Source: Acidobacteriota bacterium
GTDB taxonomy: Bacteria > Acidobacteriota > Terriglobia > Terriglobales > Acidobacteriaceae
Length of the DNA: 5,372 nt
Direction of reading: 5' to 3'
Assembly: GCA_021782675.1 (NCBI GenBank)
Contig: JAJXUS010000185.1
Span: forward strand, 1-5,372
The translations under genes and the position numbers were made by a program. Under the pieces are notes generated by a model. It did not search any database. It saw nothing but the letters and a program-made list of their open reading frames with translations, and was not told the DNA's origin. This document shows, piece after piece, positions 1-5,372 of this stretch (position 1 is its first letter; the number at the start of each line of letters is the position of its first letter).

Positions 1-625
1 CGCCAAAGTCTGCGGCGGCCAGGGCGCAAAGCAGCTCCGCTGCACGCTTGCCTTCGCCGTAAGCCGATGCGGGCGATGCTGGATCGGGCGCGCCGCGGTA
101 CGTTTCTGGAATGTGCGACAGCTCCGCCGGCTGCGGGCCGTAGACCGCGCCGGAGCTGGTGAACAGAAATCGTTCGGCGCCGCACGCGCGGGCAAAGGCC
201 AGACAGTGGCGAGTGCCGTCAACGATTGCGGAAAAGGTCGCGGTCGCCCCGTGGGTCTCTCGCGCCACGGATTCCGTAGCCGCATGGAGGATAAAAGGGA
301 ACTGGCCCGCGGGGAAGGTGAAACTTTGGATGTCACCAGCGTGCAGGGTAACCGCGGGATGGTTCGCAAGGTGCGGCGAGCGCCTGAGAAACCGCTCGGG
401 CGAACGGGTCAGCACGGTGACGCCGGCGTCCAGCCGGAAAGCTGCATTGGCTGCCAGAAAACTCTCGAGCAGCCAGTGACCAAAAAATCCTGTGCCACCG
501 GTCAGAAAAATCTTGCGTCCACGCAGCTGATTCCAGAGAGCGCCCGTATGCTCCAGGATGTGATCGAGGTCCTGTTGCGGCAGCGCAGCGGAAGGATCGG
601 GCACATCGGGCGAAGTGGGTATCAT
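1..625 (-). CDS. NAD-dependent epimerase/dehydratase (extended SDR family), 3' end cut off by window edge
   Basis: Reading the minus strand from the ATG at 625-623 gives 208 uninterrupted residues to the window edge; a full extended SDR is about 310-350 residues, so the substrate-binding C-terminal part is missing. Visible motifs are a Rossmann dinucleotide loop at residues 42-49 (TGGTGFFG), an acidic GD at 97-98, the HAA strand end at 114-116, the catalytic Ser/Thr strand TSSGAVYG at 156-163 and the catalytic Tyr-Lys pair Y189-GEG-K193. Enzymes of this family change nucleotide-activated sugars (epimerisation, 4,6-dehydration, UDP-glucuronate decarboxylation) in the cytoplasm with bound NAD(P). 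The exact reaction cannot be told from this half. An in-frame TAG nine bases upstream forces the start at 625 or downstream. No clear Shine-Dalgarno precedes it. It is divergent from the synthase operon and probably supplies a sugar to the same glycan. Confidence 0.9.
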   Translation of the reverse strand, partial: MIPTSPDVPDPSAALPQQDLDHILEHTGALWNQLRGRKIFLTGGTGFFGHWLLESFLAANAAFRLDAGVTVLTRSPERFLRRSPHLANHPAVTLHAGDIQSFTFPAGQFPFILHAATESVARETHGATATFSAIVDGTRHCLAFARACGAERFLFTSSGAVYGPQPAELSHIPETYRGAPDPASPASAYGEGKRAAELLCALAAADFG

Positions 626-642
626 TGCGAGCTAAACTGAGC

Positions 643-666
643 GTGAAGCAACGGGCCCGGTTTCAC
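643..666. repeat. Imperfect inverted repeat in the divergent intergenic region
   Basis: GTGAAGC at 643-649 pairs with GTTTCAC at 660-666: seven pairs including one G-T, around a 10-base loop. An overlapping 8-bp palindrome CGGGCCCG lies at 652-659. The site falls between the two divergent starts, just upstream of the epimerase gene. It could be an operator or a leader hairpin for the minus-strand transcript. The GC-rich background makes chance occurrence quite possible. Confidence 0.25.
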
Positions 667-676
667 AGCAGCAGTG

Positions 677-682
677 TATACT
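677..682 (+). promoter_or_regulatory. Candidate -10 box (TATACT) for the synthase operon
   Basis: TATACT matches the sigma-70 type -10 consensus at five of six positions and lies 58 bases before the synthase ATG, in the only sizeable gap upstream of the three-gene set. No convincing -35 hexamer is found 16-18 bases upstream (the area is GGCCCG-like), and the TG needed for a true extended -10 is shifted by one base. The core GTATAC is self-complementary, so the minus strand also reads a -10-like TATACA here, which could serve the divergent epimerase gene. The call rests on sequence match and position only. Confidence 0.3.
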
Positions 683-740
683 CCGCTAGCATCGGGACGC
701 GCGGCGCCTGCATCCGAGAACATCGAAAGGTCTGGTAAGT

Positions 741-1628
741 ATGAGTCATCAATCGCGCACAGTCAAAATCGGCAAGAAGCTGGTGGGAGATGGTCAACCT
801 TGCTACGTCATCGCCGAGATCGGCATCAATCACAACGGAAATCTTGACATTGCCAAGCGCCTGATCAGCGTGGCGGTTGCGGCCGGGTGCGATGCGGTTA
901 AGTTCCAGAAGCGCACCATCGATGTGGTGTACTCCGCCGAGGAGCTGGCGCGCCCGCGCGAGAGCCCTTTTGGAACCACGAACGGCGACCTGAAAGAGGC
1001 GCTGGAGTTTGACGCCGACGACTTTGAAGAGATCGATCGCTATTGCAAGGCCGTGAATATTCCGTGGTTTGTGTCGGCATGGGATGAGGCCTCTGTCGAC
1101 GTAATTGCCCGCTTCGACGTACCCTGTTTCAAAATCGCCTCCGCCTCGCTGACGGATGACAACCTGTTGCGCCACACCCGCAGCAAAGGGAAGCCGATCA
1201 TTCTTTCAACCGGCATGAGCACGTATCAGGAGATTGACCACGCGATTGATGTGCTGGGCAAGGACGACCTGATCGTGATGCACAGTTGCAGCACCTATCC
1301 GGCGCAATATGACGAGCTGAACCTTCGCGCTATTCCCACCATGCGCGAACGCTATGGCGTACCCATCGGTTACTCCGGCCACGAAACGGGTATTGCGTCA
1401 AGCGTCGCTGCGGCAGTGCTGGGCGCCTGCTCGGTGGAGCGGCACATTACACTGGACCGCTCCATGTGGGGCAGCGACCAGGCCGCGTCGCTCGAGCCGA
1501 ACGGTATCACCCGGCTCATCCGCGACATCCGGCTGGTGGAGCAATCCATGGGCGACGGGGTCAAGCGCGTGTATGAGCGCGAACTGCCCATCATCAAAAA
1601 GCTGCGCCGCGTGGGAGCTGCCGTTTAG
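741..1628 (+). CDS. NeuB/NANS-family nonulosonic acid synthase lacking the SAF domain
   Basis: Family members condense phosphoenolpyruvate with N-acetylmannosamine, mannose or their 6-phosphates to form nonulosonic acids (Neu5Ac, KDN, legionaminic acid and others). The 295 residues cover the TIM-barrel catalytic domain: IAEIGINHNGN at 24-34 with the PEP-site Glu E26, KFQK at 54-57, STGMS at 156-160, GYSGHETG at 210-217 and ERHITLD at 233-239. H214 and H235 have the same spacing as the two metal-binding His of meningococcal NeuB (H215/H236). By memory, the segment around KFQK and the later LEF block resemble mammalian NANS, which uses ManNAc-6-P, more than classic bacterial NeuB. Usual length is about 345-360; this protein stops where the C-terminal antifreeze-like SAF domain should begin, and the next gene starts at once, so it is not frameshifted away. 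AAAGG at 726-730 is a suitable ribosome site. Family assignment is firm; the substrate is inferred. Confidence 0.93.
   Translation: MSHQSRTVKIGKKLVGDGQPCYVIAEIGINHNGNLDIAKRLISVAVAAGCDAVKFQKRTIDVVYSAEELARPRESPFGTTNGDLKEALEFDADDFEEIDRYCKAVNIPWFVSAWDEASVDVIARFDVPCFKIASASLTDDNLLRHTRSKGKPIILSTGMSTYQEIDHAIDVLGKDDLIVMHSCSTYPAQYDELNLRAIPTMRERYGVPIGYSGHETGIASSVAAAVLGACSVERHITLDRSMWGSDQAASLEPNGITRLIRDIRLVEQSMGDGVKRVYERELPIIKKLRRVGAAV
1613..1617 (+). promoter_or_regulatory. Shine-Dalgarno GGGAG supporting the GTG start of the HAD gene
   Basis: GGGAG lies inside the last codons of the synthase, ten bases before the GTG at 1628-1630. It supports the one-base stop/start overlap (TAGTG) as the true translation start. 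Confidence 0.55.
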
Positions 1629-2101
1629 TGCGGGAGCTTCGCGCGATTGCGCTCGATGTGGACGGCGTTCTGACCGACGGCGGCTTCTGGTGGGGACCGA
1701 ACGGCGAAGAGTGGAAGCGTTTCTGCTTTGGAGACATTATGGGAGTGTCGCTGGCGCTGAAAGCCGGGCTCAACGTCACTCTCATCTCGGGTGAAGATTC
1801 GCCGCTGGTCGACCGCTATGCGGCAAAGTTCCAACTGACAGACATCACCAAAGGCTGCAAAGATAAGGCGCAGGCGGTGCGGGCGTATGCGGAACGCAAT
1901 GGCTACGAGCTGCGGCACATCTGCTTTATGGGCGACGATGTGAACGATCTGCCGGCAATGGCCATTGCCGGCCTGGCTGCTGCGCCGGCCAATGCTCATC
2001 CGCAGGCGTTGGCAAAGGCACAGTTCGTCGCCACGCGCAGCGGCGGCAATGGCGCGGTACGCGAGCTGGTGGACGCCATCCTCGCCGCCCGCATAGCATA
2101 A
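1628..2101 (+). CDS. HAD phosphatase, KdsC/KDN-9-phosphate phosphatase type (C0)
   Basis: This 157-residue, capless C0-type HAD hydrolase has all four catalytic motifs: the D10-x-D12 nucleophile and acid/base in ALDVDGVLTDGG (8-19), S54 in LISGE, K80 in GCKDK (76-80) and the metal ligands D103/D107 in GDDVNDLP (102-109). The C-terminal GGNGAVREL loop (139-147) is typical of tetrameric KdsC-like enzymes, in which the neighbouring subunit closes the active site. After the ISG, KdsC (KDO-8-P phosphatase) normally has Arg; here it is E56, followed by K67. From memory, these same positions specify KDN-9-P in the Bacteroides enzyme BT1713. With a NeuB-like gene sharing a base with it, the likely substrate is a nonulosonate 9-phosphate. 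The start is GTG, overlapping the upstream TAG by one base, which suggests coupled translation. A misannotated KdsC is the main alternative. Confidence 0.88.
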   Translation: MRELRAIALDVDGVLTDGGFWWGPNGEEWKRFCFGDIMGVSLALKAGLNVTLISGEDSPLVDRYAAKFQLTDITKGCKDKAQAVRAYAERNGYELRHICFMGDDVNDLPAMAIAGLAAAPANAHPQALAKAQFVATRSGGNGAVRELVDAILAARIA

Positions 2102-2136
2102 AAGCAACTTCGACCCTCCAAGGACTTCTCCCGGCA

Positions 2137-3966
2137 ATGCCAAAGCTCTCTGATTGCATCATGCAGTTTGTCGCGGACCAGGGGGTCCGCCACGTATTTC
2201 TGGTCACCGGCGGCGGCGCCATGCACCTGAATGAATCTCTGGGCCGCACCCAAGCGATTACGCCCGTCTGCAACTCGCATGAGCAGGCCAGCGCCATCTG
2301 CGCGGAGGCTTACGCCAAGGCGACCAATGATCTGGGCGTGGCCCTGGTGACGACCGGGCCCGGTGGCACCAACGCGGTGACGGGTGTGGCGGGCGCGTGG
2401 CTGGATTCAACGCCGGTGCTTTTCATCTCCGGCCAGGTCAAGCGTCCGGATCGCATGTTTGACGCGGCAGGGAAGCCGCTCGGCATGCGCCAGCTCGGCG
2501 TGCAGGAGGTGGATATCGTCTCCATCGTGCAGCCGATTACGAAGTACGCGGTGACGGTGCTGGACCCTGCCGAGATTCGCTATCACCTGGAAAAAGCTGT
2601 ATATCTCGCACGCACCGGACGGCCGGGCCCGGTCTGGCTCGACATTCCGCTCGATGTGCAGGCGTCTCCCATTGAGGATTTCGCGGCGCTGCGCGGGTTT
2701 GATCCGGAGGAGCTGGCGGAAGCGGGCAGCACATTCGTCGCTACCCTGCAGGAGCAGGTACGCAGCGCGATTCAGGCGTTGAATCGCTCGCAGCGTCCGC
2801 TGCTGTTCGCCGGCAACGGCACACGTCTGGCACGCGCCGAGAAAGAGTTTCACCAGCTGCGCAAGCTGCTGAACATTCCCATCGCCGCCACCTGGTGTGC
2901 AGCGGATCTGGTGCCCAGCGATGAGCCGCTCTATGTCGGCCGGCCCGGTTCCGTGGCGGCGCGCGGCGCGAATTTTGCTCTGCAGAACTGCGACTTTCTG
3001 CTGGCTTTGGGCGTCCGGCTGGACTTCGCCATCACCGGCTATGCGCCGGACAAGCTGGCGCGTGAGGCGCATAAGACCGTCGTGGACATTGACCCCGCCG
3101 AGCTGAAAAAGCTCGCGCCGCATGTACAGCAGCCGGTGCAGGCGGACGTTCGCGCGTTTCTGGCAGAGATGCTGCGGCAAAAAGATGCAATTCGCGCCGT
3201 GGACCGCGCCGCATGGAACAAGCGATGCGCGGAGTGGAAGCATCGCTATCCGATCGTCACCGAAGAGCATCGTCGCGCAGACACGCAGGTGAGCATCTAC
3301 AACCTGGCTGAGGTCATCGGAACCGAGACGACAGCGGAAGATCAACTGGTATCCGGCAGCTCCGGGGCCGGCATTGAGATTTTTCTGCTTGCCTGCCCCA
3401 CGCGCACGGGCCAGCGCATTTATCACACCGCCGGCCTCGGCTCCATGGGTTTCGGCCTGCCGATGGCAATCGCCGTCAGCCTGGCGGCGGGCGGCCAGCG
3501 CACCATCTGCGTGGATGGCGACGGCGGCTTCCAGTTCAATATTCAGGAACTGGAGACCGTGGCGCGGCTGAACCTTCCGATCAAGTTCTTCGTCCTGAAC
3601 AACGATGGGTACGCCTCGATCCGCGCATCGCAGACGAACTACTTCGGGCAGGCCACCATCGGCTGTGATGATCGCACCGGGCTGACGGTTCCCGATCTCA
3701 GCAAAATTGCGTCATCGTACGGGATTCAGTCGGCCGTGATTGCAAACCAAAGTAACTTACGCGAAGATGTCCGCCGCGTGCTGGAAACACCTGGCCCGGT
3801 GCTGTGCGATGTCCGCGTAATTCCCGATGAAACGCGCGCGCCGCGGCTCTCCTCCGTGCAGCGGCCCGACGGATCTTTCGTCTCGCGCCCGCTCGAAGAC
3901 CTGTGGCCGTTCCTTGACCGGGAGGAGTTTCTTAGTAATATGATTGTCAAACCTCTACAAGACTGA
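2137..3966 (+). CDS. Thiamine-diphosphate-dependent enzyme, acetolactate-synthase-like, in a sugar operon
   Basis: This is a complete three-domain ThDP enzyme of 609 residues. The PYR domain (about 1-170) has GGGAMH at 25-30 and the ThDP-activating Glu E49 in HEQAS, followed by TTGPGGTN at 72-79. The central domain (about 195-335) has RPLLFAGNG at 220-228 and DIDPAEL at 317-323. The PP domain carries the metal/diphosphate motif GDG at 461-463 and NN at 488-489, 24 residues apart. Members cleave or join C-C bonds next to a keto group, mostly from 2-keto acids. After NN the sequence is DGYASIRASQ, not the GMVRQWQ-like segment of biosynthetic acetolactate synthase, and the gene lies among sugar genes, so an IlvB role is unlikely. 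Known relatives such as YerE attach an acetyl unit to keto-sugars; action on a nonulosonic acid is also conceivable. AAGGA at 2120-2124 is a ribosome site with a 12-base spacer. The gap to the HAD gene is 35 bases, suggesting one transcript. Confidence 0.9.
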   Translation: MPKLSDCIMQFVADQGVRHVFLVTGGGAMHLNESLGRTQAITPVCNSHEQASAICAEAYAKATNDLGVALVTTGPGGTNAVTGVAGAWLDSTPVLFISGQVKRPDRMFDAAGKPLGMRQLGVQEVDIVSIVQPITKYAVTVLDPAEIRYHLEKAVYLARTGRPGPVWLDIPLDVQASPIEDFAALRGFDPEELAEAGSTFVATLQEQVRSAIQALNRSQRPLLFAGNGTRLARAEKEFHQLRKLLNIPIAATWCAADLVPSDEPLYVGRPGSVAARGANFALQNCDFLLALGVRLDFAITGYAPDKLAREAHKTVVDIDPAELKKLAPHVQQPVQADVRAFLAEMLRQKDAIRAVDRAAWNKRCAEWKHRYPIVTEEHRRADTQVSIYNLAEVIGTETTAEDQLVSGSSGAGIEIFLLACPTRTGQRIYHTAGLGSMGFGLPMAIAVSLAAGGQRTICVDGDGGFQFNIQELETVARLNLPIKFFVLNNDGYASIRASQTNYFGQATIGCDDRTGLTVPDLSKIASSYGIQSAVIANQSNLREDVRRVLETPGPVLCDVRVIPDETRAPRLSSVQRPDGSFVSRPLEDLWPFLDREEFLSNMIVKPLQD

Positions 3967-4023
3967 CCGGGCTCGACAGTCCAAAAGGGTTCATCAATTG
4001 ACCGGCATTGATCCAAAAACGTT

Positions 4024-4029
4024 GCGGAG
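4024..4029 (+). promoter_or_regulatory. Shine-Dalgarno GCGGAG deciding the start of the FkbM gene
   Basis: The GGAG core (4026-4029) directly abuts the ATG at 4030 but sits nine bases before the in-frame ATG at 4039. Ribosome spacing therefore favours 4039. An in-frame TGA at 4009-4011 excludes starts further upstream. Confidence 0.5.
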
Positions 4030-4038
4030 ATGCATGGC

Positions 4039-5271
4039 ATGGGAATCCCCCGTTCCACCCTTGCACCACTCCCAGTCCGCCCGCAGGGCGCACTGGACTT
4101 CTGTCTTGACGATGTTCTCTCAGAGTCCGTTGCACAGGTAAAGCGGCGCGAACGGACGCAGCTCGATCAACTCCTGGCCGCATGGCAGGGTGAGTGTGTG
4201 TTGTTTGGCGCCGGGAGTGTTGGCCGTCGGGCGCTGCAGGGTCTGCGAAGCGCCGGCATTCAGCCGCGCGCCTTCTCTGACAACAATCCCCTGCTATGGG
4301 GCACGCAGATCGATGGTCTGCCCGTTCTGGCGCCGGAGCTGGCCGCGCTCCGGTTTGGTTCAGATGCGCATTTCTTTATCACCATCCGCAATGAGGCACA
4401 CTGCTATCGCGATACGCTGCAGCAGTTGCAGCGTGCCGGATGCCACTCCGTCTCCAGCGCGGAGCTGATCGCGTGGCGCTTTCCAGAACTGTTTCCCACG
4501 TTCCTGCTCTACGATCTGCCGCACAAGCTGTATGCGCAGGCCGGCCAGGTGCGGCGCGCGGCAACGCTCTGGGCCGATGAGCCGTCGCGCGAAGAATATG
4601 CCGCGCAGGTGCGCCTGCGGGCGCTCGGCGATCCCTCCGGCCTCAGCCGCTTTTGCGGCCAGGAGAGCTACATTCTCGATGGTGTCTTCGACATCGAGCC
4701 CGATGATGCCTTCGTGGACTGCGGAGCCTTCGATGGCGATACGATCCGAACTCTGATTGCCGGGCAGCGGCCGCTCGGGCGGATTGAGGCCGTCGAGGCG
4801 GATTCGCACTCCTTTGCCCGGCTGGCCGGCACCGTGGCCGAACTGGACGCGCACACCCGCCAGCGTATCCGCCTGCACAATTGTGCGGTGGGCTCGCAGC
4901 TCGGTCCCGTGCGCTTTGCGGATTCCGGCAAGGTCGATTCCCGCGTTTCGCCGGATGGCGAGATGATCGTCGACATGGTGCCCATCGACGTGATGTTTCG
5001 CAACAAGCGCGTCTCGATCATCAAGATGGACATTGAGGGCGGGGAATTCGACGCTCTCATGGGCGCGGCCAATGTCATCCAGCGCGACCGGCCCATCCTC
5101 GCGATTTGCGTCTATCACTGTCAGCAGGACCTCTGGCGGCTGCCGCTGCTGATGCGCTCCCTCAATCCGGATTATCGGATGTATCTGAAAAGCTACCGCG
5201 GCGATGGCATCCAGACCGTTGCGTATGCCGTCCCGCCGGAGCGCGTCCTGGGTCCGCAGATGCTGTCGTGA
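4039..5271 (+). CDS. FkbM-family methyltransferase with N-terminal Rossmann-like domain
   Basis: This is a 410-residue, two-part protein. Residues about 50-150 form a nucleotide-binding-like fold opening with VLFGAGSVGRRAL (54-66) and continuing with an SDNNP turn and a GLPVLAPE segment. The C-terminal half is a class I SAM-dependent methyltransferase of the FkbM type: motif I FVDCGAFDGD at 225-234, the acidic strand EAVEAD at 250-255 and the family hallmark KMDIEGGEF at 329-337. FkbM enzymes O-methylate hydroxyls; in polysaccharide clusters they are commonly thought to methylate sugars. The N-terminal domain is a frequent partner in this family and its ligand is unknown to me. No signal peptide or membrane segment is visible, so it is cytoplasmic. 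It follows the ThDP gene by 72 bases on the same strand and may share its transcript. The other possible start, ATG at 4030, would add three residues. Confidence 0.88.
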   Translation: MGIPRSTLAPLPVRPQGALDFCLDDVLSESVAQVKRRERTQLDQLLAAWQGECVLFGAGSVGRRALQGLRSAGIQPRAFSDNNPLLWGTQIDGLPVLAPELAALRFGSDAHFFITIRNEAHCYRDTLQQLQRAGCHSVSSAELIAWRFPELFPTFLLYDLPHKLYAQAGQVRRAATLWADEPSREEYAAQVRLRALGDPSGLSRFCGQESYILDGVFDIEPDDAFVDCGAFDGDTIRTLIAGQRPLGRIEAVEADSHSFARLAGTVAELDAHTRQRIRLHNCAVGSQLGPVRFADSGKVDSRVSPDGEMIVDMVPIDVMFRNKRVSIIKMDIEGGEFDALMGAANVIQRDRPILAICVYHCQQDLWRLPLLMRSLNPDYRMYLKSYRGDGIQTVAYAVPPERVLGPQMLS

Positions 5272-5283
5272 CGCCTGACGGGT

Positions 5284-5372
5284 CTATCCGCGCTGTGCGG
5301 CCGCAGCGCGGCGCACCGTCAGCACCTTGCGGCCATCCTTCAACAGCCGCCGCAGCATATACGGGGTGAAGA
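5284..5372 (-). CDS. C-terminal end of an unidentified convergent gene
   Basis: Reading the minus strand from the right edge gives 28 codons ending in TAG at 5286-5284. The tail is basic, with MLRRLLKDGRKVLTVRRA followed by an Ala-rich end. The frame is open to the edge, and the stop lies only 12 bases beyond the stop of the methyltransferase gene, a normal convergent arrangement. The fragment is too short to name a family. It was chosen over the plus-strand frame through the same bases because that frame merely overlaps the methyltransferase gene out of phase. It could still be a chance open frame. Confidence 0.5.
   Translation of the reverse strand, partial: FTPYMLRRLLKDGRKVLTVRRAAAAQRG
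5289..5310. repeat. Perfect 7-bp inverted repeat at the convergent gene ends
   Basis: CGCGCTG (5289-5295) and CAGCGCG (5304-5310) are perfect reverse complements around an 8-base loop that itself contains CGGCCG. The repeat lies 18 bases past the methyltransferase stop and inside the last codons of the opposing gene, a place where a bidirectional terminator might sit. No T-run follows on either strand, so intrinsic termination is doubtful. Confidence 0.3.

Noticed and set aside
113..640. Plus-strand open frame of 175 codons
   Set aside because: It lies antisense to the epimerase gene, whose motifs are clear on the minus strand, and its translation is Arg/Gly-rich with no recognisable domain.
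663..1175. Minus-strand open frame of 170 codons
   Set aside because: It is antisense to the 5' part of the nonulosonate synthase and has no conserved motif.
1628..2101. Calling the HAD gene kdsC
   Set aside because: The residue after ISG is Glu rather than the Arg of KDO-8-P phosphatases, and the partner gene is a NeuB-type rather than a KdsA-type synthase.
1625..2143. Minus-strand open frame of 172 codons
   Set aside because: It is antisense to the HAD phosphatase, which has all four HAD motifs in the plus frame.
2407..3426. Minus-strand open frame of 339 codons
   Set aside because: It is fully antisense to the ThDP enzyme. It is long only because GC-rich codons suppress stops in that frame, and the product has no family motifs.
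2137..3966. Calling the ThDP gene ilvB (biosynthetic acetolactate synthase)
   Set aside because: The segment after NN differs from acetolactate synthase, no small subunit (ilvN) follows, and all neighbours are sugar genes.
4360..5118. Minus-strand open frame of 252 codons
   Set aside because: It is antisense to the methyltransferase, whose SAM and KMDIEGGE motifs establish the coding strand.
5289..5310. Intrinsic terminator between the convergent genes
   Set aside because: A perfect stem is present, but no T-rich tract follows on either strand, so it is listed only as an inverted repeat.
5106..5369. Plus-strand open frame of 87 codons at the right edge
   Set aside because: It overlaps the methyltransferase 3' end out of frame and has no ribosome site or recognisable content.

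Overview
The window is about 5.4 kb of GC-rich (roughly 60%) bacterial DNA. It is densely coded and reads as a surface-polysaccharide or lipopolysaccharide sugar locus. Base composition and gene style would fit a soil bacterium such as an acidobacterium, but nothing in the sequence fixes the taxon. I see no tRNA, rRNA, CRISPR array, insertion sequence or attachment site, and all four complete or nearly complete reading frames look intact.

Layout: (1) positions 1-625, minus strand, hold the N-terminal 208 residues of an NAD-dependent epimerase/dehydratase that runs off the left edge. (2) A 115-bp divergent intergenic region (626-740) carries a TATACT box and an imperfect inverted repeat. (3) A plus-strand set of three closely packed genes follows: a sialic-acid-synthase (NeuB/NANS) family enzyme without the usual C-terminal SAF domain (741-1628), a small HAD phosphatase of the KdsC/KDN-9-phosphate phosphatase type starting with GTG inside the previous stop codon (1628-2101), and a 609-residue thiamine-diphosphate enzyme of the acetolactate-synthase fold (2137-3966). 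(4) After a 72-bp gap comes an FkbM-type methyltransferase with an N-terminal Rossmann-like domain (4039-5271). (5) The right edge holds the last 28 codons of a convergent minus-strand gene (5284-5372).

How the genes may work together: the aldolase-like synthase would condense PEP with a sugar. The adjacent HAD enzyme has a Glu where KDO-8-P phosphatases have Arg. This suggests that the condensation product is a phosphorylated nonulosonic acid (KDN-9-P or similar), which is then dephosphorylated. That is the eukaryote/Bacteroides-style 9-phosphate route rather than the one-step bacterial NeuB route. The product is a 2-keto-3-deoxy acid, and 2-keto acids are the natural substrates of ThDP enzymes, so the ThDP gene in the same transcript may modify this sugar or build a branched sugar. 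The methyltransferase and the epimerase would then tailor sugars. No CMP-sugar synthetase or glycosyltransferase is recognisable in the window, so activation and transfer must be encoded outside it or not occur. The most interesting point is the combination of a SAF-less synthase, a HAD phosphatase and a non-canonical ThDP enzyme in one tight operon.
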